A DNA stretch of 64,000 bases from Rhizobium sp. L43 (GTDB taxonomy: Bacteria > Pseudomonadota > Alphaproteobacteria > Rhizobiales > Rhizobiaceae), in assembly GCF_002531725.1 (NCBI RefSeq), contig NZ_NWSQ01000015.1:62001-126000 (forward strand). Direction: 5' to 3'. The notes beneath the pieces are model-generated. The model made no database searches. It was not told where the DNA came from and saw nothing but the letters and a program-made list of their open reading frames with translations. Every line of letters begins with the position of its first letter. Positions within the stretch are counted from its first letter, which is position 1. The position numbers and the translations under genes are program-made. Below, in pieces: positions 25,249 through 34,163 of this stretch.

Positions 25249-27063
25249 CTATCGCGACTTGCTCTTCGCTCCGGCCGTCAGATAGGGCCGCCGATCCAGT
25301 TCCGCCGATCGGTAGGAACTGCGCAGCCGCAGCAGATCCTTGCGGGCGATCAGGCCGCACAATTTCCCTGAGGTCGGATCGACGATCGGAATGCGTCCGT
25401 CGCCGGTCGACAGCATCAGATCGGCGATGAATGCGACCGTATCATCGGGATGCCCGACAGGAACCGATGCGTCCGACACGTTTTCCGCAAGCGTCTGACT
25501 GGCGAGGTCCGGATTCCCCTGCCAGAGCAAAGCGTCGGCCCTCGACACGATGCCGGCTAGCCGGCCGGCCGCATCGACCACCGGGTAGATCCGGTGCGTC
25601 TTCTGCCGGGAGGCGAAGAAATCGCAGGCCTCTCCGACCGTCATGGTGACGGGAAGCGTGTCGACATCGCTGATCATGATCTCCCTTGCGCGCGAGAGTT
25701 CGAACGGATCGACGCCATATTCGCGGGTGATGTGCTGGCCGCGGCGCGCAATCTTCTCGGTGAGGATCGAGCGGCGCAGCAGAAGGACGGTGACGGCATA
25801 GGCGACCACCGTGGCGGCAAGCAGGGGAACGAGCGTGCTGACGTCGCCGGTGATCTCCATCGCGAAGAAGGTTCCGGTCAGCGGCGCGCGCATGGTTCCG
25901 CCCATCATCGCCGCCATTCCGAGCAGCGCCCAGAAGCCCGGATCATTGCCCGGCATGACAAGCCCGACCAGCCATCCGAGAGCGCCGCCGAAAATCAGCA
26001 GGGGAGCAAGCACGCCGCCCGAGGTGCCCGACGACAAGGCAAACAGCCAGATGACCGTCTTCACCAGCAGGATCGACATGACAGCCGGTGCGAGCAGCCG
26101 GTTGTTGAGCAGGCCATCGATAATGTCGTAGCCGACGCCCATGGCCCGCGGCTCGATCAGGCCGCCGAGGCCGATGACGAGGCCGCCAAGCATGGGCCAC
26201 CACATCCAGTGGATCGGCAGAGCTTCGAACAGGTCCTCGATGCGGTAGAGCAGCGTCGTCAGCAATCCCGATTGCAGGCCTGAGATGATGCCCATCGCCG
26301 CACAGGCGAAAATCCCCCACCAGGGCAGGGCCACCTGAAAATGGGTCGGGAACAGCGGGCCGGTGGCGAACAGCAGCGGACGCCAGCAGATCGACACGCA
26401 GGCGGCAACGGCGACGGGAATGAAGCTGCGCGGCTTCCATTCGAACAATAGCAGTTCGACCGCCAGCATGACCGCGGCGATCGGCGAACCGAAAATGGCA
26501 GTCATGCCTGCGGCCGCACCCGCGACGAGCAGCGTCTTCCGCTCGGCCGCACTCATGTGGAAGAATTGGGCAAACAACGAGCCGATCGCCCCGCCGGTCA
26601 TGATGATCGGTCCCTCGGCGCCGAACGGCCCGCCGGTTCCGATCGAGATTGCCGAGGACAGCGGCTTGAGCACGGCGACCTTCGGCGACATCCGGCTGCC
26701 GCCGATCAGGATCGCTTCGATCGCCTCGGGAATACCATGGCCGCGGATCTTCTCCGATCCGAAGCGGGCCATCAGGCCGATGATGAGCCCGCCGAGCGGC
26801 GGCACCAGCACCACCCACAGCGAGCGCGGCACGGCAGCCAGAGTGTTGGGCTGAATGCCGATCTCTCCGAACCAGATGACATTCGTCACCAGCGCGATCA
26901 GGCTGACGAGACACCAGGCCGCAAAGGCGCCTGCGGTGCCGACGATGATGGACATCCCGACGAGCAGGAGGACCCGCCTGTCGGTGGTGAAATCCCCGGC
27001 CTCGCGCCGGGGAAGACCGCCGGTGAAATCATGCGGCCGGTTGCTTAGATGATGCTGCGCCAT
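25249..27063 (-). CDS. CLC-family chloride channel/transporter with CBS domains
   Basis: A 604-residue membrane protein. The three CLC signatures are seen as GHGIPEA, GPFGAEGP (with the gating glutamate) and SSGTSGGVLAP. The core of about 430 residues is followed by a cytosolic pair of CBS domains (TVGEACDFFASRQKTHRIYPVV and the later DGRIPIVDPTSGKL). The N-terminal RPHDFTGGLPRREAG is hydrophilic. It is divergent from a MarR regulator, with a perfect palindrome between them, so its expression is probably under that regulator. Whether it is a channel or an H+/Cl- exchanger is not decided. Confidence 0.92.
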   Translation of the reverse strand: MAQHHLSNRPHDFTGGLPRREAGDFTTDRRVLLLVGMSIIVGTAGAFAAWCLVSLIALVTNVIWFGEIGIQPNTLAAVPRSLWVVLVPPLGGLIIGLMARFGSEKIRGHGIPEAIEAILIGGSRMSPKVAVLKPLSSAISIGTGGPFGAEGPIIMTGGAIGSLFAQFFHMSAAERKTLLVAGAAAGMTAIFGSPIAAVMLAVELLLFEWKPRSFIPVAVAACVSICWRPLLFATGPLFPTHFQVALPWWGIFACAAMGIISGLQSGLLTTLLYRIEDLFEALPIHWMWWPMLGGLVIGLGGLIEPRAMGVGYDIIDGLLNNRLLAPAVMSILLVKTVIWLFALSSGTSGGVLAPLLIFGGALGWLVGLVMPGNDPGFWALLGMAAMMGGTMRAPLTGTFFAMEITGDVSTLVPLLAATVVAYAVTVLLLRRSILTEKIARRGQHITREYGVDPFELSRAREIMISDVDTLPVTMTVGEACDFFASRQKTHRIYPVVDAAGRLAGIVSRADALLWQGNPDLASQTLAENVSDASVPVGHPDDTVAFIADLMLSTGDGRIPIVDPTSGKLCGLIARKDLLRLRSSYRSAELDRRPYLTAGAKSKSR

Positions 27064-27108
27064 GGAAGCCTCTGCTACGCGGAATTGGGGATGCTTGAGC
27101 GGCGCTCA

Positions 27109-27129
27109 TTATATCGTGATACGATATAA
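27109..27129. promoter_or_regulatory. Perfect palindrome, probable MarR operator
   Basis: Arms TTATATCGT (27109-27117) and ACGATATAA (27121-27129) are exact complements around GAT. The site is 46 bases upstream of the chloride-channel start and 127 bases upstream of the MarR-family start. Its size and AT-rich arms fit a MarR dimer site. Confidence 0.7.
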
Positions 27130-27255
27130 ATCAATGGATCAATGCGCAGAGGTGAAAATGTCGCGTGAAGATGCTTCACTTGACCGGTTGTCGGGTGCGC
27201 ATCTATTCAGCTTCGGGAACAATTCGCGCGCTGCGGATCGCAAGCGGCAGAGGAG

Positions 27256-27699
27256 ATGAGTGTGAAGAGAATCCCGCCGCCGCTGAGACAGGAGGACTAC
27301 CAAGCGCTCGCCGACCTCCGCTTCGCGCTTCGCCAGTTCATGGACTTCAGCGCCTCTGCCGCCCAGTCGGAAGGACTGCCCGTGCAGCAGCATCAGGCGC
27401 TGCTGGCGATCAAGGGACAACGCGGCAGCGAAGCGATGACCATCGGCATGCTGGCCGAGCGGCTGATCATCGCGCCCCATACGGCGACCGAGCTCGTCGG
27501 ACGGCTGTCGGATGCCGGACTGGTCGAACGCCATGCCGACCCGGCCGACAGGCGCCGGCAGACTCTCCTCCTGACCGAGAAGGCCGACGAGCTTCTGACG
27601 AGGCTGAGCGCCGTCCATCTCTCGGAAATCCGGGTGATGGCGCCGAAGCTGATCGAGCTTCTCCTCGAGCTGCAGAAGACGGCGCCGAAAGCGGAATGA
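27256..27699 (+). CDS. MarR-family transcriptional regulator
   Basis: A 147-residue regulator with the MarR winged helix: QHQALLAIKGQRGSEAMTIG, ERLIIAPHTATELVGRLSDAGLVER, then the wing DPADRRRQTLLLTEKA. GAGGAG lies directly before the ATG. It is divergent from the CLC gene and probably binds the palindrome at 27109, repressing the channel and itself. Its stop is 25 bases from the stop of the convergent siderophore-type ATPase gene. Confidence 0.92.
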   Translation: MSVKRIPPPLRQEDYQALADLRFALRQFMDFSASAAQSEGLPVQQHQALLAIKGQRGSEAMTIGMLAERLIIAPHTATELVGRLSDAGLVERHADPADRRRQTLLLTEKADELLTRLSAVHLSEIRVMAPKLIELLLELQKTAPKAE

Positions 27700-27723
27700 A
27701 CGAAGCCGCGGACGCGGCGGGAC

Positions 27724-28512
27724 TCACACCCTCTCGGCGACCAGCGGCTGAATGACGGGCTGGCCGCGGCGGTCGCGCAGCACCTCGACATCCACGCCGT
27801 AAGTCTGGGCAATGAGCGACGGCGTGACGATCGACTGCGGATGACCGCTCGCCTTCATCGTGCCATCCGCGATCACCAGCAGGTTATCGGCATATTGGCA
27901 GGCCAGATTGAGATCATGCAGCACGACCATCGTCACCCAGCCGTTGGCGCGCGTTTCGCGGCGGACGAGGTCGAGCAGGGCGATCTGGTGCTTCAGATCC
28001 AGGGCGCTGACGGGTTCGTCCAGCAGCATGACTTTCGGCGCGCGCATCAGCACCTGCGCAAATAGCGCCATCTGCCTTTGCCCGCCGCTGAGCGAGGCAA
28101 TGTCGCGCCCGGCGAGATGGGCAATGCCGGCCTGCGACAGGCGCGTCATCGCCATGTCGAGCGTCTCGTCGTCTATGTGCAGCGAAAGCCGGCCAAGCCG
28201 GCCGAGAACCACGACTTCGAGAACCGTAAGCGCGATGTCGGCGGCCGTGTCCTGGGGCATATAGGCGAAGCTCTCGCGCCATGACTTCAACGTCCGCGCG
28301 CTCGTCCGTACGGCCGAAAGGCTGCTGGCGCCAAGCGTCAGCCTGCCCTCGGCCAGCGGCAGGTCGCCGAACAGCGCCCGCAAAAGCGTGGTCTTGCCTG
28401 TGCCATTGGGGCCGATGACGGCATGGATCTTGCCGGCCTCGAGACAGGTGTCGATGCCGGAGACGATTCTCTGCCCGCCGCGCTCGATGGCAATGTTTTC
28501 GAGACGGATCAT
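27724..28512 (-). CDS. Iron-complex ABC transporter ATP-binding protein (FecE-like)
   Basis: ATPase of 262 residues: Walker A GPNGTGKTT at 34-42, signature LSGGQRQM, Walker B VMLLDEPVSALD, switch H in VVLHDLNLACQYAD. The LHDLNLA and SPQ-like tail are typical of FecE/BtuD/HmuV proteins. The ATG at 28512 overlaps the permease stop as ATGA, so I use it rather than an upstream start. It works with the permease at 28509 and the binding protein at 29629. Confidence 0.93.
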   Translation of the reverse strand: MIRLENIAIERGGQRIVSGIDTCLEAGKIHAVIGPNGTGKTTLLRALFGDLPLAEGRLTLGASSLSAVRTSARTLKSWRESFAYMPQDTAADIALTVLEVVVLGRLGRLSLHIDDETLDMAMTRLSQAGIAHLAGRDIASLSGGQRQMALFAQVLMRAPKVMLLDEPVSALDLKHQIALLDLVRRETRANGWVTMVVLHDLNLACQYADNLLVIADGTMKASGHPQSIVTPSLIAQTYGVDVEVLRDRRGQPVIQPLVAERV

Positions 28513-29558
28513 GCGCCGGATCTCTTCGGCGCAAAGATCAGCCATAGGAGGAACGGCACGCCGACGATGGCGGTGACGATGCCGACCGGAAACAGCGCGC
28601 CCGGAATGATCGATTTCGACACGACGGAGGCCGCCGACAGCATCAGCGCACCTGACACAACCGACATCGGCAGAAAGAAGCGCTGATCCTCGCCCACCGT
28701 CATGCGGGCGATATGCGGGGCGACGAGACCGATGAAGCCGATCACACCGACGAAACTCGTGGCGGTCGCCGTCATCACAGCAACGATGACCAGGACCTTC
28801 ATGCGCAGCAGCCGGACATTGACCCCGAGGCTCGCGGCCCGCATCTCGCCCATGCGCAAGGCGGCCAGTTTCCAGGAATCGGCCATCAGCATGGCGCAGC
28901 AGACGGATGTCACGGCTGCGGTCAGGCCGAGTGTCGACCAGGTTGCTTTCGTCAGGCTGCCGAACAGCCAGAACAATATCTGCTGCGACAGCTCCGGCGA
29001 CGAAAGGAACTGGATCAGCGACAGAAGCGACTGGAACAGGAACAGCAGGGCGATGCCGCCGAGAATGATGGTCTCCGCCGTCATCCGCCGCATCGAGGCG
29101 AGCGTGAAGAGAAACAGCGCCGCCAGCATGGAGAAGACAAAAGCGCCGAGCGGCACGGCGATCATCGGATCGAGGCCCAAGCCTCCGAGCGCCAGGACCA
29201 GCGCTGCCCCGAAGCCGGCCGCCGCCGCCATGCCGAGCGTATAGGGGCTGGCCATCGGATTGTTGAGAAGCGTCTGCATCTGCGCGCCTCCGGCCCCGAG
29301 TGCTGCGCCGACGGCAAGCGCCATCAGCGCCATCGGCAGGCGCAGGCCGCGAACGATGGCGTCAGTCATCACCGCCCGCTCGCCGAGCCCTGTGAGCGAC
29401 CGCACCACTTCGGCCGGCGACAGCAGCGAGGGGCCCGTGGCGATGTCGAGAACCAGGCATACCGCCATCAGAAGCACGAAAATCAGCAGGCTGCGCCAGC
29501 GCCTGCGCTCACGCAGCCGGTGCGCGCCGATCGCTTCGGCATTGGAGGTAGCGGTCAT
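28509..29558 (-). CDS. Iron-complex ABC transporter permease (FecCD family)
   Basis: FecCD permease of 349 residues from the ATG at 29558, with about nine to ten membrane segments. Family motifs are RLPMALMALAVGAALGAGGAQMQ, NPMASPYTLGMAAAAGFGAAL and FVGVIGFIGLVAPHIARM. It starts 70 bases after the binding-protein gene, beyond a terminator hairpin at 29583-29607, so it is probably expressed below the binding protein. Confidence 0.93.
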   Translation of the reverse strand: MTATSNAEAIGAHRLRERRRWRSLLIFVLLMAVCLVLDIATGPSLLSPAEVVRSLTGLGERAVMTDAIVRGLRLPMALMALAVGAALGAGGAQMQTLLNNPMASPYTLGMAAAAGFGAALVLALGGLGLDPMIAVPLGAFVFSMLAALFLFTLASMRRMTAETIILGGIALLFLFQSLLSLIQFLSSPELSQQILFWLFGSLTKATWSTLGLTAAVTSVCCAMLMADSWKLAALRMGEMRAASLGVNVRLLRMKVLVIVAVMTATATSFVGVIGFIGLVAPHIARMTVGEDQRFFLPMSVVSGALMLSAASVVSKSIIPGALFPVGIVTAIVGVPFLLWLIFAPKRSGA

Positions 29559-29582
29559 GGGAAGCCTTGTCGCGACGAAAAA

Positions 29583-29607
29583 CGAGCGCCATGAGGCATG
29601 GCGCTCG
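29583..29607 (-). terminator. Terminator between iron-binding protein and permease genes
   Basis: CGAGCGCCAT (29583-29592) and ATGGCGCTCG (29598-29607) form a perfect 10-bp stem with a 5-base loop. On the minus strand it is followed by TTTTTCG. It would end most transcripts after the binding-protein gene and let some read through into the permease and ATPase genes. Confidence 0.8.
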
Positions 29608-29628
29608 CGGGGGGTGGGGAGATCAGGA

Positions 29629-30747
29629 TCAACCCTTGACGGCAATGGCGAAAGTGCCTTCGGGAACCACCGGCAGATACTTCCTGTAATAGCCGAGGTA
29701 GTTGGCAACCGGATCGACATCCTTGAACTGCTCGGGATAGAGCTGCTTGGCGATATACTGCACCATCGCAAAATCCGACAGCGTGCGGGACGCGCCCTGA
29801 TAGACGCCGAAGAGTTCGCCGTTCTTGACGGCGGGCAGGTCGTTCCAGCCCTGGCGGGTTTCGAAGGCCTTGAGCTTTTCGCGGGCTTCTTCGGCCTTCA
29901 CGCCCTCTCCCATCGGCAGAGCCGTCTGGCTCTTGTTGTTCTCACGGCCGGAAATGAAGATGGCATCGGGCTTCGACGCCAGCACCTGCTCCGGATTGAT
30001 CGCGCCCCACCATTCCACTAGGGGTGCCGCAATGTTGTCGCCACCGGCTGCGGTGGACATGGCGCCCCACATGTTCTTGCCGTAGGTGAAGGAATATTCC
30101 GCCGGTCCCTTGTTGCCGAATTCGACATAGACCTTCGGCTTGGGCTTGCCCGATGCGGCGACACGGTCAGTGATGTCCTTCAGTGCGCCGGCGTAGAAAT
30201 CGGCGATCTCCTTGCCGCGTGCGTCCTGGCCGGTCAGCTCCCCGAAAAGCTGGGTCGAGGCGACATGGCGCTCGACCGTCTGGGCGTTGTAGTCGACGAC
30301 GACCACCGGAATCCCGTGCTCTTCAAGGCGATGGGCGTCCTGGCCGAGCGCCTGGTACTGCCACTCGGCCAGAATGACCAGATCGGGATTGAGGCTCAAC
30401 ACCTTCTCGATGGAAAAGGTCTGCGCTTCCACCTCGCCGACATCGGCGATCTCGCCGAGCGAAGGGCGGTGGGCAAGGTGCATCTTCCAGTTTGCGGGAA
30501 CCCACCCCTCCCATGCCTCGCGGGAAATCCCGACCACGGAATCATAGGCCTTCTCGCCGCCGACGGCCATGTAGTCCTCGAAATAGAAGCCGAGGACCAC
30601 GCGCTTGGCCGGAAGGTCGACCTTCACCGCACGGCCGATCACATCGGTGATCGTCTTCTGTTCCGCCATGGCGGACGGTGCGAAGAAAACAGCGGAAACA
30701 GAAATAAGCGAGGCAGCCAGCCAGCTGGCCACGGATCTAGAATTCAT
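29629..30747 (-). CDS. Iron-complex ABC transporter substrate-binding protein
   Basis: Periplasmic binding protein of 372 residues. The signal peptide ends SAVFFAPSAMA near residue 29, and TITDVIGRAVKVDLPAKRVVLG begins the FecB-type domain. NPDLVILAEWQYQALG and KPDAIFISGRENNKSQ fit siderophore or heme binders. RBS GGAAGG precedes the ATG at 30747. A TGA-N9-TCA box lies 45 bases upstream, so it is likely iron-repressed through RirA. The ligand (siderophore type) is not predictable here. Confidence 0.9.
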   Translation of the reverse strand: MNSRSVASWLAASLISVSAVFFAPSAMAEQKTITDVIGRAVKVDLPAKRVVLGFYFEDYMAVGGEKAYDSVVGISREAWEGWVPANWKMHLAHRPSLGEIADVGEVEAQTFSIEKVLSLNPDLVILAEWQYQALGQDAHRLEEHGIPVVVVDYNAQTVERHVASTQLFGELTGQDARGKEIADFYAGALKDITDRVAASGKPKPKVYVEFGNKGPAEYSFTYGKNMWGAMSTAAGGDNIAAPLVEWWGAINPEQVLASKPDAIFISGRENNKSQTALPMGEGVKAEEAREKLKAFETRQGWNDLPAVKNGELFGVYQGASRTLSDFAMVQYIAKQLYPEQFKDVDPVANYLGYYRKYLPVVPEGTFAIAVKG

Positions 30748-30791
30748 GACGACCTTCCATCGGTTAAAATGCCAGGTCGAGGTATAAAAGA

Positions 30792-30806
30792 TGATCAAAT
30801 AAATCA
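30792..30806 (-). promoter_or_regulatory. Iron-responsive (RirA/IRO-type) box
   Basis: TGATCAAATAAATCA is a TGA-N9-TCA palindrome, the consensus reported for RirA-controlled rhizobial iron genes. It lies 45-59 bases upstream of the iron-binding-protein start, in an AT-rich stretch that also repeats AAATAA and TTATTT. No other TGA-N9-TCA site was looked for systematically. Confidence 0.65.
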
Positions 30807-30925
30807 AGTTATTTATCAGCAGGCTTTTCGCCGGGATAAAGCACGTTCCGGCACTGGAAAATAACGGCACCCATCATCCCGATCGGTGGCAGCGGCGGCA
30901 TGGCAACCGCCGCCAACCTGCCGTT

Positions 30926-31834
30926 TCAGCGTAAAAGCGTCTTGCTGAGGCGATGGATATGGGCAGCCCCGATACCGCAGCAGCCGCCGATGATCGTCGC
31001 GCCGGCTTCGGCCCAGGAGCAGGCATAACGCGAATAGGTATCGTCATTCAGATCGTCGCGGGTATCGTGCAGACCTTCATTGGCGGCCGCGTCGCCCGTT
31101 TCCCCTTCGAAGGCATTGGCATAGACGCCGATTTCGATCCGAGCGTCCGCCTTGCGGAACATCCGCGCCGCCGTCTCGACGGCTGCCTGCATGACTTCAG
31201 GCTTGCTGCAATTGAACAGAAAGGCTTCGGCGCCTGATGAGACCGCCCAGGATGCCGCCGCCTCGACGCTTTCCCCGGAGCGAAGCTTGGGCTCGCCGCC
31301 CCCGATCGCCGCCTCGTCGTCCGCCAATGTGAAGGCGATCCAGAACGGCTTGCCTGATGCCGCCACCGCCTGGCGGACGGCCTCGCCCTCGGCGATCAGG
31401 CTCAGCGTCTCGCCGAGCCATATGTCGACGAAGGGCGCGAGGTTTTCGACAAGCACCGTGAGATAATCCTGTACCCGCGACGGCTGAAAATTCTGCGGTT
31501 CGTAGGAGCCGAAGACCGGCGGCAGCGAGCCGGCGACCAGCACTTTGCGATTGGTGACGGTATCGGCCGCCTCGCGCGCCAGGCGACCGGCGAGACGGAT
31601 CAGCGCCGCGCCCTCCTTCTGGAACCGATCCTCGCCGATATGGAAGGGCACGAGCGCATAGCTGTTCGTCGTGATGACCTCAGAGCCGGCGGCGATGAAT
31701 TCCTTATGCACCTCGCGGACGATATCCGGCGCGTTGATCAGCGCCAACGCCGACCATTCCGGTTGTTTCAACTCGGCGCCGAGCCGCAGCAGCTCGCGGC
31801 TCATGCCGCCATCGAGAATTCGCGTTGTGCTCAT
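30926..31834 (-). CDS. mmuM: Homocysteine S-methyltransferase (MmuM-like)
   Basis: A 302-residue enzyme that transfers a methyl group from S-methylmethionine (or AdoMet) to homocysteine. It starts RILDGGMSREL, has ITTNSYAL, and carries the zinc cysteines in FNCSKPEV and GGCCGIG. I use the ATG at 31834, which has GGAGA upstream, rather than a start six codons earlier. It follows a polar amino-acid ABC importer in the same direction, 77 bases on, suggesting that the importer brings in S-methylmethionine or a related methyl donor. Confidence 0.9.
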   Translation of the reverse strand: MSTTRILDGGMSRELLRLGAELKQPEWSALALINAPDIVREVHKEFIAAGSEVITTNSYALVPFHIGEDRFQKEGAALIRLAGRLAREAADTVTNRKVLVAGSLPPVFGSYEPQNFQPSRVQDYLTVLVENLAPFVDIWLGETLSLIAEGEAVRQAVAASGKPFWIAFTLADDEAAIGGGEPKLRSGESVEAAASWAVSSGAEAFLFNCSKPEVMQAAVETAARMFRKADARIEIGVYANAFEGETGDAAANEGLHDTRDDLNDDTYSRYACSWAEAGATIIGGCCGIGAAHIHRLSKTLLR

Positions 31835-31911
31835 GAGATAGTCTCCATTCATGCTGTCGCTCCGTCACCGGCGGCGGACTTTTCAAAACAATGTGGCGAG
31901 CTTCCGCCGGC

Positions 31912-32601
31912 CTAGCGGCGAACCGGCACCTGCGCTTCGAGACCTCGAAAGACGCGGGCGATCACGGCGGTCAGGACGAGATAGAAGACGGTCACGACCA
32001 GCAGCGGTTCGTAGACCAGCAGCGTGTCCTGGCGAACCTTGTTGGCCACCGCGTAGAGATCCATCACCGTCACCGTGAAGGCGAGCGGCGTCGCCTTCAG
32101 CTGCATGACGATCTCTCCGGCGATGGTCGGCAGGGCGATGCGAATGGCGCGCGGCAGCCAGATGCGGCGGGTCAGCTTCCAGGGCGACAGGCCGAAGGCC
32201 CGGCCGGCTTCGAGCTCACCCTTGGGAACCGCAAGCAGCGCGCCGCGCAGCACCTCGGCCTCATAGGCTGCGTAGTTCAGGGTGAAACTGACGGCCGCAA
32301 AGAAGAAGCCCTCGCGCAGGATCGGCCAGAACAGACTCTGGCGGATGCCGGGGATCAGGGGCAGCAGCGAGCCGACGCCGTAATAGAGAAGCCAAAGCTG
32401 GATCAGCAGCGGCGTGCCGCGGAAAAAGGTGCAGTAGCCGCGGGCGAGAAGCCGCGTCAGCCTGCCGCCGCTGACCTGCGCGAAGGCGAGACCGATGGCG
32501 ATGGTGAAGCCGAACACAACGGAAATGACAAGCAGCGCAACAGTCTGCCAGGCGCCCGTCAGAAGCAGCGGCCAATAGGAAGAGATCCAGGTGAAACTCA
32601 T
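31912..32601 (-). CDS. Polar amino-acid ABC transporter permease (HisM-like)
   Basis: HisM/GlnP-family permease of 229 residues with about five membrane segments. FRGTPLLIQLWLLYYG and the coupling loop EAGRAFGLSPWKLTRRIWLPRAIRIALP are family hallmarks. It begins 12 bases after the partner permease gene, and the two form a heterodimer fed by the binding protein at 33352. Confidence 0.92.
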   Translation of the reverse strand: MSFTWISSYWPLLLTGAWQTVALLVISVVFGFTIAIGLAFAQVSGGRLTRLLARGYCTFFRGTPLLIQLWLLYYGVGSLLPLIPGIRQSLFWPILREGFFFAAVSFTLNYAAYEAEVLRGALLAVPKGELEAGRAFGLSPWKLTRRIWLPRAIRIALPTIAGEIVMQLKATPLAFTVTVMDLYAVANKVRQDTLLVYEPLLVVTVFYLVLTAVIARVFRGLEAQVPVRR

Positions 32602-32613
32602 GGGGCGCTTTCT

Positions 32614-33339
32614 TCAGGCAAGGCGCGGCTGCCCCCGCCGTACCCGTCCCTCGATCAGTTTGAAGACGACGTTGGAAACAAGCGTGATGGCAAGGTAGAG
32701 AAGGGCCGAAGCCAGGAAAAACACGAAGTAATGTTTGGTGCTCGCCCCGGCAAGCCGGGTGGCGAGCGCCAGTTCCTGGTAGCCGACGACCGCGACCAGT
32801 GCGCTGTCCTTGGTGATCGACATCCACAGATTGGCAAGCCCCGGCAGCGCGTTCGGCAAAAGCGCCGGCAGCAGGACGCGGCGGAACCGCAGCATCGGCC
32901 CCATGCCGAAGGCCTTGGCGGCCTCGATCTGGCCGACGGGAATGGCAAGAATCGCGCCGCGCAGCACCTCCGTCATATAGGCGCCCTGCACGAAGCCCAG
33001 CACCGCGACGGCCGCGACGAAACCGTTGACGTTGACCGGCGGCAGGTCAAAGGCCGCCAGAAGCCGGTTGAGGCCATCGGTGCCGGCATAATAGAGCCCG
33101 ACGATCAGGATCAGCTCGGGAACGGCGCGAATGACCGTGGTATAGAGATCGAGCAGCAGGCGGAGCACTCGATTACCCGAAAGCTTTCCAAGCGCGCCGC
33201 CCGTGCCGAGCAGCAGGCCGATCGCGAAGGCGCAGGCCGAGATGGCGATCGTGGAAACCGCGCCCGTCAGCAGGACGCCGCCCCATCCCGGAGGATAGGG
33301 AGACAGCAGGTCCAGAATGCCTTGTTGCGCGGTCGCCAT
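32614..33339 (-). CDS. Polar amino-acid ABC transporter permease (HisQ-like)
   Basis: HisQ-family permease of 241 residues. TTVIRAVPELILIVGLYYAG and IEAAKAFGMGPMLRFRRVLLPALLPNALP are the characteristic segments. It follows the binding-protein gene by 12 bases and precedes the HisM-like gene, in the order ATPase, binding protein, permease, permease, mmuM. Confidence 0.92.
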   Translation of the reverse strand: MATAQQGILDLLSPYPPGWGGVLLTGAVSTIAISACAFAIGLLLGTGGALGKLSGNRVLRLLLDLYTTVIRAVPELILIVGLYYAGTDGLNRLLAAFDLPPVNVNGFVAAVAVLGFVQGAYMTEVLRGAILAIPVGQIEAAKAFGMGPMLRFRRVLLPALLPNALPGLANLWMSITKDSALVAVVGYQELALATRLAGASTKHYFVFFLASALLYLAITLVSNVVFKLIEGRVRRGQPRLA

Positions 33340-33351
33340 CTCCAGGACTGC

Positions 33352-34125
33352 TTACTTCGCGCCGTAGATGTCGAAGTCGAAGTATTTCTTGGTGATGGCG
33401 TCATACTGGCCATTGGCGCGAACCGCAGCGATCGCAGCATTCAGCTTGGCTTTCAGCTCGGTATCGTCCTTGCGCAGACCGCCCGAAACGCCGGCGCCGA
33501 GAATTTCCTTGTCGTCGGCGACATCACCCATCTTGGCGCAGCATTCCTTGCCGCCGTCACTTTTCAGGAACGCATCGAGCGCCAGCGAATCGCCGAAGAC
33601 GTAGTCGATACGGCCGGAGGCGAGATCCTGGAAGGCCTCGTCGAGCGTCTGGTAGGTCTTTTCATCGGCGGCGCCGGCAAAATACTTCTTGTAATATTCC
33701 GACTGGATCGTCGACACCTGGATGCCGATGGTCTTGCCCTTCACATCCTCGGCGGTGGCGCCCGGCTTCTGGTCCTTGGGACCGATCAAGGTGCTCGGCG
33801 TGTTGTAATATTTATCGGTGAAGTCGATCACCTTCGAGCGCTCCGCGGTGTTCGACATCGACGACCAGATCACGTCGAACTTCTTGCTCTGCAGAGCCGG
33901 AATGAGGCCATCCCAGGAAATGTCGACGATCGAGCATTTCTCCTTCATCTCCGCGCAGACGGCGTTCATCAGATCGATCTCCCAGCCCTGCCACTGGCCG
34001 GAAGCGTCCTTGGCGAAGAAGGGCGGATAGGATTCGTTCATGACGCCAAAACGGACTTCGGCCTGGGCGGTGACGGCCGAAAGCGCAAGTGCCGCACCGG
34101 CAAAAAGCATGGGGAGCAGTTTCAT
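33352..34125 (-). CDS. Polar amino-acid ABC transporter substrate-binding protein
   Basis: Family 3 periplasmic binding protein of 257 residues. The ATG at 34125 follows AGGAGA and gives a signal peptide MKLLPMLFAGAALALSAVTAQA. EVRFGVMNESYPPFFAKDASGQWQGWEIDL and CSIVDISWDGLIPALQSKKFDVI are typical of the lysine/arginine/ornithine/opine subgroup. Context with mmuM suggests S-methylmethionine or methionine-like ligands; a basic amino acid or opine is the alternative. Confidence 0.9.
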   Translation of the reverse strand: MKLLPMLFAGAALALSAVTAQAEVRFGVMNESYPPFFAKDASGQWQGWEIDLMNAVCAEMKEKCSIVDISWDGLIPALQSKKFDVIWSSMSNTAERSKVIDFTDKYYNTPSTLIGPKDQKPGATAEDVKGKTIGIQVSTIQSEYYKKYFAGAADEKTYQTLDEAFQDLASGRIDYVFGDSLALDAFLKSDGGKECCAKMGDVADDKEILGAGVSGGLRKDDTELKAKLNAAIAAVRANGQYDAITKKYFDFDIYGAK

Positions 34126-34163
34126 TCGCAGGATTCTCCTGGTTTGGGTTATCGATGTGGGCA

